47,851 nucleotides of DNA from VBCK01 sp035511515 (GCA_035511515.1 DATKFG010000022.1:1-47851), one strand, 5' to 3'. Positions 16,510 to 26,499 are shown, counted from the first letter of the stretch. Numbers and translations are program-made. The notes: generated by a model not told the origin, from the sequence alone.

Positions 16510-17889
16510 GTGGCCAATCCCCGAACGCAATTCGTCTGCAGCGCCTGTGGCGGATCGGCCGTCAAATGGCAGGGGCAGTGCCCGCATTGCGGCGCGTGGA
16601 ATGCTCTGATCGAGACCCGTACCGAGCCAGGCCCGCAGCGACGCCGCGCGGCCGCCGCTTCCGCGGCCGGTGCCGTAGCGATCAGCGACGTGACGGCCGC
16701 CGAGCCGAAGCGGCTGTGCACGGGCATCGAGGAATTCGACCGCGTGCTGGGCGGCGGGCTGGTCGACGGCGGCGTGGTCCTGATCGGAGGTGATCCCGGG
16801 ATCGGCAAGTCGACGTTGCTGCTGCAGGCGCTGTCGCGTGTCGCGGCGGCCGAGGCGGTGTTGTACGTCAGCGGCGAGGAGTCGGCCGCGCAGGTGGCGC
16901 TGCGCGCTCAGCGCCTGTCGATCGAGGTGTCGGCGCTGCCGCGCCTGAAGGTGCTGGCCGAGATCGAGCTGGAGACGATCATCGCGGTGATCGAAACCGC
17001 AAAGCCCCGCGTGGTGGTGGTCGACTCGATCCAGACGCTGTTCACCCCGACGCTGACCTCGGCGCCCGGATCGGTGTCACAGGTGCGCGAATGCGCGGCC
17101 AGCCTGACGCGCCTGGCCAAGCGCAGTGGCGTCACCGTGATCCTGGTCGGCCACGTGACCAAGGAAGGCGCGCTGGCCGGGCCGCGGGTGCTGGAGCACA
17201 TGGTCGACACGGTGCTGTACTTCGAGGGCGATACGCACTCGGCGTACCGGCTGGTGAGGGCCTTCAAGAACCGCTTCGGCGCGATTCACGAGCTCGGGGT
17301 GTTCGCGATGACCGACCGCGGCCTGCGCGGCGTCAGCAACCCGTCGGCCCTGTTCCTGTCGCAGCAGGGCGACGGCAAGGGCGGCCTCGTTCCCGGCTCC
17401 TGCGTGATGGTGACGCAGGAGGGCAGCCGACCGATGCTGGTCGAGATCCAGGCGCTGGTCGACGCCGCCCACGTGCCGAACCCGCGGCGGCTGTGCGTCG
17501 GAGTCGATCCGCAACGGCTGGCGATGCTGCTGGCGATTCTGAGCCGCCACGCGGGCGTTGCCAGCTACGACCAGGACGTGTTCGTCAACGCGGTCGGCGG
17601 CGTCCGCATCGACGAGCCCGCCTCCGACCTGGCGGTGGCGCTGGCCGTGCTGTCGTCGATCCGCAACCGCCCGCTGCCGCGTGCGCTGGCCGTGTTCGGC
17701 GAGGTGGGCCTGGCCGGCGAGATCCGGCCCGCGGCGCGCGGCCTGGAGCGGCTGCGCGAAGCGGCCAAGATCGGTTTTTCAACCGCGCTGATCCCGAAGG
17801 CCAACGCGCCGCGCAAGCCGATCGAGGGGCTGGAGGTCATCGCGGTCGAATCGCTGACGGAAGCGATCTCGGAACTGAGGCTTCGGTAG
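16510..17889 (+). CDS. radA: DNA repair protein RadA
   Basis: A 459-residue ATPase that promotes branch migration in homologous recombination. The N-terminal zinc motif is CSACGGSAVKWQGQCPHCG, Walker A is GGDPGIGKSTLL, and the RadA-specific KNRFG motif lies in AFKNRFGAIHELGVF. A Lon-like C-terminal domain is seen (VFVNAVGGVRI ... DLAVALAVLSS). GTG 16510 is chosen because it gives VANPRTQFVCSACG, matching the family start; the frame is open upstream to 16474 inside alr. Palindromic repeat copy 2 follows the stop at once. Confidence 0.95.
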   Translation: MANPRTQFVCSACGGSAVKWQGQCPHCGAWNALIETRTEPGPQRRRAAAASAAGAVAISDVTAAEPKRLCTGIEEFDRVLGGGLVDGGVVLIGGDPGIGKSTLLLQALSRVAAAEAVLYVSGEESAAQVALRAQRLSIEVSALPRLKVLAEIELETIIAVIETAKPRVVVVDSIQTLFTPTLTSAPGSVSQVRECAASLTRLAKRSGVTVILVGHVTKEGALAGPRVLEHMVDTVLYFEGDTHSAYRLVRAFKNRFGAIHELGVFAMTDRGLRGVSNPSALFLSQQGDGKGGLVPGSCVMVTQEGSRPMLVEIQALVDAAHVPNPRRLCVGVDPQRLAMLLAILSRHAGVASYDQDVFVNAVGGVRIDEPASDLAVALAVLSSIRNRPLPRALAVFGEVGLAGEIRPAARGLERLREAAKIGFSTALIPKANAPRKPIEGLEVIAVESLTEAISELRLR

Positions 17890-17891
17890 GC

Positions 17892-18005
17892 GCCCTCACC
17901 CCTGCCCCTCTCCCGCTGCGCGGGCGAGGGGCGATACGGCCTGCCCGTGCGACGACGGGTCGCCCCTCGCCCGCGCAAGCGGGAGAGGGGAGGGGGGTGA
18001 GGGTC
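17892..18005. repeat. GC-rich palindromic intergenic repeat, copy 2
   Basis: Two inverted units flank a roughly 25-base spacer. The left unit begins CCCTCACCCCTGCCCC and contains the hairpin CTCCCGCTGCGCGGGCGAG. The right unit (about 17960-18003) is its imperfect reverse complement, ending GGGTGAGGG. It fills the space between the convergent radA and hpnE genes. The layout is the same as the copy at 47643, with a different spacer. No T-tract follows, so a terminator role is uncertain. Confidence 0.88.
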
Positions 18006-18053
18006 GCGCAAAGCAGGACAGCGCCGCGGATAAGGGCGCTCGCTGAGGCCATG

Positions 18054-19397
18054 TCACCTCGGCGCGTCCGAAAGCGCAAGCCGCGCCGCCTCCAGCCCGG
18101 CCCGCACAGAGCCCTCCAGCGTCGACGGAAACGGGCTGTCGGCGATATCCCCGGCCAGATACAGACCCGCCACCGGCAGCCGCGGCGGCGGCCGCCGCAG
18201 CCCGACCGCCGGCAACAGCGTGGCGCGCCGCTCGATCACGATGTTCTGCGCGATCGAGGGCGGCAGGCCGAATTCGCCGGACAGCTGGCGGTCGGCGGCG
18301 CTGCACAGCACCCCCCGGTCGCTTTCGGTCCGAAGCGTAGGAGCCCCGATCACGACGCTGAAGATCGCCTGGTGCGCCGGATCGATTCTCCCGCGGTCGA
18401 ATACCCATTGACCCGGACGAGCCTGGGCCGGATCGTCGAGCAGCGCGTAGATGGGTTCGGGCAAGCGTGTTCCGTTCGGGTAGCGCAAATAGACGGTGGC
18501 AATCGGTTCGTATTGCAGGCCGCGCAGCTCGTCGATGGCCGGCTGCAGCGCCTCGATCGAGGCCGACTCCAGCAGCCGCGCCGCCGGCTCGGCGGGAATG
18601 GCCAGCACGACGCGGTCGGCCTGAAGTTGCTGGTCGCGCAGCGCAACGCTCCAGCCCTGGCCCGATCGGGCCAGCCCGACCGCTGGCTGGCGCAGCACCA
18701 CGGTGGCGCCGGCCCGCGCCAGGTAGCGCTGTGCCGCCTCCGGCATCGTGGCGGAAAGATCGCGCCGGGTCAGCAGCAGGCGGCTGTCCGGCTCAGCAGC
18801 TCCCAGCGTCAGTCGCAGCAGATTCAGGAACAGCTTCGAGGAGGCCTGCGCCGGTTCCGCGTTCACGGCGGCGATGCACAGCGGCCGCCACAGCCGGCGC
18901 ACCAGCGCTGCGGGCTGGGTTGCGAGCAAGGTCGCAACCGGGCAGTCGACCTCGATCTGCCATCCGTTGCGCTGCTGGCGCGCGATCCAGGCGGCCAGCG
19001 CGAAGCGCTCGGGCCACGGCACGCGGCGCGCGCGGGCGAGTCCCACGGCCAGGTGCAGCGGGGCGGGCAGGGCGACGGCCCCGAGGCGCCATCCGTCCGG
19101 ATACCGGATGGTGAACGGCTGCGACAGCAGCGCCTGCTCCGGATCGACGCCGAGCCGTCGCATCAGCGCAATGGTTTCGGTGCAAGCGCCCAGCAACAGG
19201 TGCTGTCCGTTGTCGACCGTGAAGTCGCGATCGCCGATGCGCAGATCGACGCGGCGGGCGCGGCCGCCGATGGCCGGCGCCGCATCCACCAGCGTGACGG
19301 CAACGCCCAGCCGAGCAGCCTCGACCGCGCACGCCAGCCCCGACCAGCCCGCCCCGACCACCACCCAGCGGGCAAGGGTCCCTTGCTGAGCCGTCAT
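18054..19397 (-). CDS. hpnE: Squalene-associated FAD-dependent desaturase HpnE
   Basis: A 447-residue flavoprotein of the amine oxidase/phytoene desaturase superfamily. In hopanoid producers HpnE reduces hydroxysqualene to squalene. The FAD-binding loop is VVVGAGWSGLACAVEAARLG, the second region is DFTVDNGQHLLLGAC, and the C-terminal FAD motif is VAGLYLAGDIADSPFPSTLEG. ATG 19397 is chosen because it overlaps the hpnD stop in ATGA and places the FAD loop near the start. The frame remains open upstream. All family motifs look intact, unlike its partner HpnD. Confidence 0.88.
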   Translation of the reverse strand: MTAQQGTLARWVVVGAGWSGLACAVEAARLGVAVTLVDAAPAIGGRARRVDLRIGDRDFTVDNGQHLLLGACTETIALMRRLGVDPEQALLSQPFTIRYPDGWRLGAVALPAPLHLAVGLARARRVPWPERFALAAWIARQQRNGWQIEVDCPVATLLATQPAALVRRLWRPLCIAAVNAEPAQASSKLFLNLLRLTLGAAEPDSRLLLTRRDLSATMPEAAQRYLARAGATVVLRQPAVGLARSGQGWSVALRDQQLQADRVVLAIPAEPAARLLESASIEALQPAIDELRGLQYEPIATVYLRYPNGTRLPEPIYALLDDPAQARPGQWVFDRGRIDPAHQAIFSVVIGAPTLRTESDRGVLCSAADRQLSGEFGLPPSIAQNIVIERRATLLPAVGLRRPPPRLPVAGLYLAGDIADSPFPSTLEGSVRAGLEAARLALSDAPR

Positions 19398-20254
19398 CGC
19401 GTCAGTGCGCGGCCGCGCGGTGGCCCGAACACCCAGGTGCGCCACGCGATCAGCATTTTGCGCAAGGGCGTCAACGCAATGCGCTGGTGTAGCACCCGAA
19501 AATCGCTGCGTTCCAGCTCACCGAGCAGCGCCTCGTACAGCGCACCCAGGATGATGCCGGGCGCTTGCGCGCGCCGCTGCGGCGCCGGCAGCTGCTCGGC
19601 AGCGCTGTGCAAGGCCGCGCGCGCACGGGCCGCCTGCCGCGCAAGCAGCGGCGTGAAGCCCTTCACATAGCGGGCTGAGTACAGATCGTCCGCTGTCACG
19701 TCGAAGTCCTGAAGGTCCTGTGCAGGCAGGACGACCCGCCCTTTGCGTGCGTAGCGGCCGGCATCACGCATCATCCGGATCATTTGCACCGCCAGGGCCA
19801 GTTCGCGTGCGTGCGCCCGTGTGGACGGCCCCGAGGGACCGAACACACCAGCCGCCATCTCGGCGAAAGGGCCGGTCAGAAGATAGCAGTGTTGCGCGAA
19901 CGCGTCGAAATCGGCGAACGGGACCGGCTCCAGCAGTTGAACGCGAGCCTGCAGCAAGCGCTCTAACGGGTCAGACGTCAATCCGTACGCAGCCACGTGG
20001 GGCGCCAGCGCACGCGTGGTCGGATGCTGGGGCGAGCCCTCGAACAGCCGCCCGATCTCCTGCGCCCACCAGCCCAGCGCGGCGCGCGCCAGCGCCGGAT
20101 CGGACGGTTGTTCGGCCGCCTCGTCCAACTCGCGGCGCAGCGCGTACAGCGCGGTGGCGGCGCGCCGGCGCTCGAGCGGCAGGAACAGCAGGCTGTAGTG
20201 GGCGCTGGATCCGATTGAGGCGAGCTTTTGAAGACAGTATTGGTCCGGGCTCAT
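19394..20254 (-). CDS. hpnD: HpnD-like presqualene diphosphate synthase with altered metal motifs
   Basis: A 286-residue member of the squalene/phytoene synthase family. Its start MSPDQYCLQKLASIGSSAHYS, the middle RALAPHVAAYGL and the end FRVLHQRIALTPLRKM match HpnD closely. The two Asp-rich Mg-binding motifs are changed. The usual REVDDVVDE-type motif reads RELDEAAEQ at 41-49, keeping D44 but with Glu at 45 and 48. The usual NxxRDVGED reads RMMRDAGRY at 160-168, with Arg for Asn and Tyr for the last Asp. The family fold is clear, but normal catalysis is doubtful. It starts at ATG 20254 and is coupled to hpnE. No hpnC or squalene-hopene cyclase gene is nearby. Confidence 0.85.
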   Translation of the reverse strand: MSPDQYCLQKLASIGSSAHYSLLFLPLERRRAATALYALRRELDEAAEQPSDPALARAALGWWAQEIGRLFEGSPQHPTTRALAPHVAAYGLTSDPLERLLQARVQLLEPVPFADFDAFAQHCYLLTGPFAEMAAGVFGPSGPSTRAHARELALAVQMIRMMRDAGRYARKGRVVLPAQDLQDFDVTADDLYSARYVKGFTPLLARQAARARAALHSAAEQLPAPQRRAQAPGIILGALYEALLGELERSDFRVLHQRIALTPLRKMLIAWRTWVFGPPRGRALTR

Positions 20255-20301
20255 TGCGTTCGATTAGAATTGAGATGCCGGGCGAGGGTGGCGACGCCGG
20301 A

Positions 20302-20388
20302 GCGAAGGTGGCGAAATTGGTAGACGCACCAGGTTTAGGTCCTGGCGCCTTCACCGGCGTGGGGGTTCGAGTCCCCCCCTTCGCACCA
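20302..20388 (+). tRNA. tRNA-Leu (anticodon UAG)
   Basis: A class II tRNA with acceptor stem GCGAAGG pairing with CCTTCGC, anticodon stem CCAGG/CCTGG and loop TTTAGGT giving anticodon TAG. It has a long variable arm (GCGCCTTCACCGGCGT) and T arm GGGGGTTCGAGTCCCCC. The 3' CCA is encoded (20386-20388). A weak TAGAAT at 20265-20270 could be the -10 of its promoter. It precedes tig, as in related genomes. Confidence 0.97.
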
Positions 20389-20449
20389 CGGGCGCCGCGA
20401 ATCAGCAGCCCGCGCGCGCCATAACCAACGACTCGAACGGTTTTTGCGG

Positions 20450-21732
20450 ATGCACACCGATATTCAGGACCTTGGCGGACTGCAGCGGCGGATCGATCTG
20501 ACCGTTGCGGCGAGCGACATTGCGGCGGAAGTATCGCAGCGGCTGGCGCGCCTTGCCCGGCAAACCAGTATGCCTGGATTTCGCCGCGGCAAAGTGCCGA
20601 TCAAGCTGGTGGCGGCGTCGTATGGTTCCCAGGTCCAGGCCGAGGTGATGCGCGAAAAGCTCGGCAGCGAGCTCTCGTCGGCGCTGGATGCGAGCAAGCT
20701 CAGAGTGGCGGGCGCGCCGCGGCTGGAGCCGCTGCCGGTGGCGGACACCGACCAGATCGGCTTTAGCGCGACGTTCGAGGTCTATCCGGAGATCGATCCC
20801 GGCGATGTCTCGCAGGTCGAGCTGCCTCGCTTCACGTGCAGCGTGTCGGAGTCCGACGTGGACCAGACGGTCGAAATCGTGCGACGCCAGCGAGCGGGGC
20901 GGTCGACGGTGGATCGTGCAGCCGCCGACGGCGACCGGGTCAGCGTCGACTTTCGCGGCACCATCGATGGACAGGACTTCGAAGGCGGCGAGGCCAAGGA
21001 CTTCTCGTTCAACCTGGGGGAAGGCCGGATGCTGCCGGCCTTCGAGCAGGCGGTGCGCGGCCTGCGGCCGGGCCAGCCGGTGCAATTCGAAGTGGTTTTC
21101 CCAGCCGACTATCCCGCCAGCAAGGTGGCCGGCCGCAGCGCGCAGTTCTCGCTGACGGTCAAGCGCGTCGAGCAGATCGAATTGCCGCCGCTCGACGCGG
21201 ATTTTGCCCGCGCGCTCGGAATCAAGGACGGGAACCTGTCGAAGATGCGCGCCGACGTCCGGGCCAATCTGGAGCGCGAGGTGGCGAGCCGGTTGCGCGT
21301 GCGCACGCGCGACCACGTGTTCACCGCCCTGCTGCAGGCGGCGCGTTTCGAGGTACCCCAGGTCCTGGTCGACGAGGAACTGCAGCGGCTGTCCAAGAGC
21401 GTGCACGGCGGCGCCCCGGGCGAAGCCGCCCCGGCCGATGCGCAGCTGGAGCAGGCCGCGCGGCACCGCGTGCGGCTCGGTCTGCTGATCGGAGAGCTGA
21501 TGGCGCGGCACGGCCTTCAGCCACGCCAGGATCAGGTGCGCAAGGCCGTGGAGTCGATCGCCCAGAACTACGAGAACCCGTCGGAAGTCATTCAGTGGTA
21601 CCTTGGCAGCCGTGAACGTCTGGCCGAAATCGAGGCGGGTTTGACCGAGGACAACGTGGTGTCCTGGGCATTGGCACGGGCCCGGGTCACGGAGGTGCCC
21701 GTGCCGTTCGACGAACTGATGGGAGGACGCAA

Positions 21733-21736
<4 letters not shown>
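20450..21736 (+). CDS. tig: Trigger factor
   Basis: A 428-residue ribosome-bound chaperone with prolyl isomerase activity. The ribosome-docking signature GFRRGKVP is at about 42-49. The FKBP domain spans about 150-245 (DRVSVDFRGTIDGQDFEGG, then FNLGEGRMLPAFEQAVRG), and the C-terminal substrate-binding domain follows. ATG 20450 is used; a TTG two codons earlier is possible. It heads the tig-clpP-clpX-lon order that is conserved across proteobacteria. Its stop overlaps the clpP start in GTGA. Confidence 0.96.
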
Positions 21737-22395
<659 letters not shown>

Positions 22396-22454
22396 CCGAC
22401 CGCCGGTCGCGCAGGCTCTGAGCGCCTTTCTTCGACGGGGGGAGCGGACGCACG

Positions 22455-23720
22455 ATGACGGACCGGAAGGGAGCGAGCGAAAAGCTTCTGTACTGTTCCT
22501 TTTGCGGAAAGAGCCAGCACGAGGTCAAGAAGCTGATTGCCGGTCCGTCGGTGTTCATCTGCGACGAATGCATCGACCTGTGCAACGACATCATCCGGGA
22601 CGAGGCCTCCGGAGAGCCGGCCGGTAACGGTCCCCGTTCGGACCTGCCGGCACCGAAGGAGATCTGCTCGATCCTGGACCAGTACGTGATCGGGCAGGAA
22701 AAGGCCAAGCGCATCCTGTCGGTGGCCGTCTACAACCACTACAAACGGCTCAAGCACCTGGCGACCAAGGACGACGTCGAGCTGGGCAAGAGCAACATCC
22801 TGCTGATCGGTCCGACCGGTTCGGGCAAGACGCTGCTGGCGCAGACGCTGGCCCGGCTGTTGAACGTGCCCTTCGTGATCGCCGACGCCACCACGCTGAC
22901 CGAGGCCGGCTACGTCGGCGAAGACGTCGAGAACATCATCCAGAAGCTGCTGCAGAACTGCAGCTACGAGGTCGAGAAAGCCCAGCGCGGGATCGTCTAC
23001 ATCGACGAGATCGACAAGATTTCACGCAAGAGCGACAACCCGTCGATCACGCGGGACGTGTCGGGCGAAGGCGTGCAGCAGGCGCTGCTGAAGCTGATCG
23101 AGGGCACGATCGCGAGCGTGCCGCCGCAGGGGGGCCGCAAGCACCCGAACCAGGACTTCGTGCAGATCGATACGACCAACATCCTGTTCATCTGCGGGGG
23201 TGCTTTCGACGGCCTCGAAAAGATCATCCGCAACCGCTCGCAGCGCAGCGGGATCGGCTTCGGCGCGGAAATCGCCGTATCCGGGGATCATTCGGTCGGC
23301 GATCTGCTGCAGGACGTGCAGCCGGAGGACCTGATCAAATTCGGGCTGATTCCGGAGCTGGTTGGGCGTCTGCCGGTGGTTGCCACGCTGGACGAGCTCA
23401 GCGAAGAGGCGCTGGTGAAGATACTGGTGGAGCCGAAAAACGCGCTGATCAAGCAGTTCCGGCGGCTGCTGTCGATGGAGGGGGTCGAGCTGGAAGTGCG
23501 CACCGAGGCGCTGGACGCGATCGCCCGGCGCGCGTTGAAGCGCCGCACCGGCGCGCGCGGCCTGCGTTCGATCGTCGAAAGCGTGCTGCTCGACGTGATG
23601 TACGACCTGCCCAGCATGAACAACGTGATAAAAGTGGTCATCGACGAGAATTCGATCGGCGAAGGCCGCCCGATCCTGATCTATTCGGACCAGCCCAAAG
23701 TCGCCGGCGCGCCGCGCTGA
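22455..23720 (+). CDS. clpX: Clp protease ATP-binding subunit ClpX
   Basis: A 421-residue AAA+ unfoldase that feeds substrates to ClpP. The N-terminal zinc-binding domain has C14, C17, C36 and C39 (CSFC ... CDEC). Walker A is GPTGSGKT (119-126), the pore loop is GYVG (152-155), Walker B is VYIDEIDKI (181-189), and the RKH-type loop lies in GGRKHPNQDF. The start is ATG 22455 behind a purine-rich GGGGGAG. It follows clpP by 59 bases. Confidence 0.97.
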   Translation: MTDRKGASEKLLYCSFCGKSQHEVKKLIAGPSVFICDECIDLCNDIIRDEASGEPAGNGPRSDLPAPKEICSILDQYVIGQEKAKRILSVAVYNHYKRLKHLATKDDVELGKSNILLIGPTGSGKTLLAQTLARLLNVPFVIADATTLTEAGYVGEDVENIIQKLLQNCSYEVEKAQRGIVYIDEIDKISRKSDNPSITRDVSGEGVQQALLKLIEGTIASVPPQGGRKHPNQDFVQIDTTNILFICGGAFDGLEKIIRNRSQRSGIGFGAEIAVSGDHSVGDLLQDVQPEDLIKFGLIPELVGRLPVVATLDELSEEALVKILVEPKNALIKQFRRLLSMEGVELEVRTEALDAIARRALKRRTGARGLRSIVESVLLDVMYDLPSMNNVIKVVIDENSIGEGRPILIYSDQPKVAGAPR

Positions 23721-23723
23721 TGC

Positions 23724-23739
23724 GCAGGCAAAAGCCTGC
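23724..23739 (+). terminator. Short hairpin after clpX
   Basis: GCAGGC, loop AAAA, GCCTGC is a perfect six-base-pair stem with a tetraloop, one base after the clpX stop. It has no T-run, so it may be a weak or Rho-assisted terminator or only an mRNA 3'-end stabiliser. The rest of the gap up to the lon promoter shows no gene. Confidence 0.4.
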
Positions 23740-23930
23740 TGCGTTCGAGCGGCAGGTCGTACTGACCCGATTCCAATTCGGGCCTGCTCAGGACGGTTTT
23801 CAGGCTCCTGCAAGCAGCGTTTAGTAGGGTTGCCCCCACAGAATGCGCATAAGTGAGCCCGCTGCACGGGCGATCGCCGGTTCACTGGCGTGTTAGAGTG
23901 GAATTGCCTTGGGTGGCTGGCCGGGTTGGG

Positions 23931-23956
23931 CTTGAAACGGCCCGGATTGTCCCCAT
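23931..23956 (+). promoter_or_regulatory. Heat-shock (sigma-32/RpoH) promoter of lon
   Basis: CTTGAAA (23931-23937), a 13-base spacer, then CCCCAT (23951-23956) followed by TT. This matches the known sigma-32 consensus CTTGAAA-N11-16-CCCCAT at every position. Transcription would begin near 23963, leaving a leader of about 25 bases before the lon ATG at 23988. AGGA at 23977-23980 acts as the ribosome-binding site. lon is a classic sigma-32 target, so position and function agree. Confidence 0.85.
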
Positions 23957-23987
23957 TTCCACGGCATTGAGCCGTCAGGATTGCCTA

Positions 23988-26420
23988 ATGTCCACCGCAA
24001 TGTTGCCATTGGAACCCACCGTGCTGCCGCTTCTGCCGTTGCGCGATGTGGTCGTATTTCCCCACATGGTCATTCCCTTGTTCGTCGGCCGGCCAAAGTC
24101 GATCAAGGCGCTCGAGGCGGCGATGGAGGCCGGCAAGAGCATCATGCTGGTTGCTCAGAAAAACGCGGCAAAGGATGAGCCGTCGGCCGACGACATCTAC
24201 GCGATCGGCTGCGTGGCCAACATCCTGCAGATGCTGAAACTGCCCGACGGCACCGTGAAGGTGCTGGTCGAGGGAGCGCAGCGTGCCACCATTCATCGAA
24301 TCGAGGACCTGGGCACGCACTTCGCCTGCGACCTGACGCCGATGGCGCCCGAAGCCGGCGGCAACGCCGAGCTCGAGGCGCTGCGCCGGGCGATCGTCGC
24401 GCAGTTCGACCAGTACGTGAAACTGAACAAGAAGATTCCCGCCGAGATCCTGACCTCGATCGCGGGCATCGACGAAGTCGGGCGCCTGGCCGACACGATC
24501 GCGGCGCATTTGCCCCTGAAGCTGGAGCAGAAGCAGCGGATCCTGGAAATGTCGGGCTTGAACGAACGCCTCGAGCATCTGCTGGGACAGCTGGAAACCG
24601 AAATCGACATCCTGCAGGTCGAGAAGCGGATCCGCGGCCGCGTGAAGCGGCAGATGGAAAAGAGCCAGCGCGAGTACTACCTGAACGAGCAGGTCAAGGC
24701 GATCCAGAAGGAGCTCGGCGAGGGCGAAGAGGGTGCCGACCTGGACGAGCTCGACAAGAAGATCAAGGCGGCGCGCATGCCCAAGCAGGCGCGCCAGAAG
24801 GCCGAATCGGAACTGAAAAAACTCAAGCTGATGTCGCCGATGTCGGCCGAGGCGACCGTCGTTCGCAATTACATCGACACGCTGGTCAATCTTCCGTGGA
24901 AGAAGAAAAGCAAGATCAACAACGATCTGGGCAACGCGCAGCGCGTGCTGGACGAGGATCACTACGGGCTGGAAAAAGTCAAGGAACGGATCGTCGAGTA
25001 CCTGGCGGTGCAGCAACGCGTCGACCGCCTCAAGGCCCCGATCCTGTGCCTGGTGGGTGCGCCGGGCGTCGGCAAGACGTCCCTGGGGCAGTCGATTTCG
25101 CGTGCGACCAATCGGAAGTTCGTGCGGATGGCCTTGGGTGGCGTGCGTGACGAGGCCGAGATCCGAGGGCACCGGCGCACCTACATCGGGTCGATGCCGG
25201 GCAAGATCCTGCAGAACCTGAGCAAGATCGGCGTGCGCAACCCGCTGTTCCTGCTGGACGAAGTCGACAAGATGGGGATGGACTTCCGGGGCGATCCGTC
25301 ATCGGCGCTGCTCGAAGTGCTGGATCCGGAGCAGAACCACACGTTCGTCGATCATTATGTCGAGGTCGACTACGACCTGTCGGACGTGATGTTCGTGGCG
25401 ACCGCCAACACCATGAATATCCCGCCGCCGCTGCTGGACCGGATGGAGGTCATCCGCCTGTCCGGTTATACGGAGGACGAGAAGGTCAACATCGCGATGC
25501 GCTATCTGCTGCCCAAGCAGATGAAGAACAACGGCGTGTTCAAGCAGGAGCTGGAGGTCACGGCCGCGGCGATCCGCGACATCATCCGCTATTACACGCG
25601 CGAAGCCGGCGTGCGCTCGCTCGAGCGCGAGATTTCCAAGATCTGCCGCAAGGTCGTCAAGAACGCGCTGATCAAGGAAAGCGGCGGCAAGGTGCGCGTG
25701 CTGCCGGGCAACCTGAACAAGTTCCTGGGCGTGCGCCGCTACAACTTCGGCGTCGCCGAAAAAGAGGCACAGATCGGGCAGGTCACCGGACTGGCCTGGA
25801 CCGAGGTCGGCGGCGAGCTGCTGACGATCGAGAGTGCGACGATGCCGGGCAAGGGCAACATCATCCGCACCGGATCGCTGGGCGACGTGATGAAGGAGTC
25901 GGTCGAAGCCGCGCGCACGGTCGTGCGCGCGCGTGCCCGGCGCCTGGGGATCAAAGACGAGATATTCGAAAAGAGCGACATCCACGTCCACTTGCCGGAA
26001 GGCGCCACGCCCAAGGACGGTCCGAGCGCCGGCACTGCCATCACGACCTCGGTGGTCTCGACGCTCAGCGGCATTCCGGTGCGCCCCAACGTGGCGATGA
26101 CCGGCGAGATCACGCTGCGAGGCGAGGTGCTGGCGATCGGTGGCCTGAAGGAAAAGCTGCTGGCGGCGCTGCGCGGGGGCATCAAGACGGTGTTGATTCC
26201 CGAGGAAAACGTCAAGGACCTGGCCGAGATCCCCGATAACGTTAAGAACCGGATCGAGATCGTCCCTGTGAAGTGGATCGACCAGGTGCTGGAAGTGGCT
26301 CTGACGCGCCAGCCGATCCCGCTCTCGGATGAAGAGGCGGCCGTGGCCACCACCCCCAAGGCCGCGCCGGCCGAAGCGGTCAAGCCGGAAGCCGGGCCGG
26401 GCGAATTCGTCAAGCACTGA
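23988..26420 (+). CDS. lon: ATP-dependent protease Lon
   Basis: An 810-residue soluble AAA+ protease that degrades damaged and regulatory proteins. It has an N-terminal substrate-binding LAN domain (about 10-200), a coiled region (about 200-300), the AAA+ module with Walker A GAPGVGKT (357-364) and LFLLDEVDK, and the protease domain. Catalytic S680 lies in PKDGPSAGTA and K723 in GGLKEKLLAA. ATG 23988 is fixed by the promoter at 23931 and by AGGA seven bases upstream; the frame is open further back but that part lies across the promoter. The C-terminal tail is Ala/Pro/Glu-rich and probably disordered. Confidence 0.97.
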   Translation: MSTAMLPLEPTVLPLLPLRDVVVFPHMVIPLFVGRPKSIKALEAAMEAGKSIMLVAQKNAAKDEPSADDIYAIGCVANILQMLKLPDGTVKVLVEGAQRATIHRIEDLGTHFACDLTPMAPEAGGNAELEALRRAIVAQFDQYVKLNKKIPAEILTSIAGIDEVGRLADTIAAHLPLKLEQKQRILEMSGLNERLEHLLGQLETEIDILQVEKRIRGRVKRQMEKSQREYYLNEQVKAIQKELGEGEEGADLDELDKKIKAARMPKQARQKAESELKKLKLMSPMSAEATVVRNYIDTLVNLPWKKKSKINNDLGNAQRVLDEDHYGLEKVKERIVEYLAVQQRVDRLKAPILCLVGAPGVGKTSLGQSISRATNRKFVRMALGGVRDEAEIRGHRRTYIGSMPGKILQNLSKIGVRNPLFLLDEVDKMGMDFRGDPSSALLEVLDPEQNHTFVDHYVEVDYDLSDVMFVATANTMNIPPPLLDRMEVIRLSGYTEDEKVNIAMRYLLPKQMKNNGVFKQELEVTAAAIRDIIRYYTREAGVRSLEREISKICRKVVKNALIKESGGKVRVLPGNLNKFLGVRRYNFGVAEKEAQIGQVTGLAWTEVGGELLTIESATMPGKGNIIRTGSLGDVMKESVEAARTVVRARARRLGIKDEIFEKSDIHVHLPEGATPKDGPSAGTAITTSVVSTLSGIPVRPNVAMTGEITLRGEVLAIGGLKEKLLAALRGGIKTVLIPEENVKDLAEIPDNVKNRIEIVPVKWIDQVLEVALTRQPIPLSDEEAAVATTPKAAPAEAVKPEAGPGEFVKH

Positions 26421-26428
26421 AGTCTGCG

Positions 26429-26463
26429 GCACGGCGCGGGTATTGATACTGCCTGCGCCGTGC
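26429..26463 (+). terminator. Hairpin after lon
   Basis: GCACGGCGC (26429-26437) pairs perfectly with GCGCCGTGC (26455-26463) around a 17-base loop, which itself contains GTAT-TG-ATAC. It lies eight bases after the lon stop and before the hupB promoter. No T-tract follows. It probably separates the lon and hupB transcripts. Confidence 0.45.
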
Positions 26464-26499
26464 GCGCGCCTGTCACGATCCGGCGCGATCACTGCCCGC

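Noticed and set aside
20240..20270. Promoter of tRNA-Leu (TTGGTC-N19-TAGAAT)
   Set aside because: The spacing of 19 bases and the weak -35 make it too uncertain to list as a feature.
23853..23987. A 45-residue N-terminal extension of Lon
   Set aside because: The stretch contains the sigma-32 promoter and shows no family similarity; the ATG at 23988 has a good ribosome-binding site.
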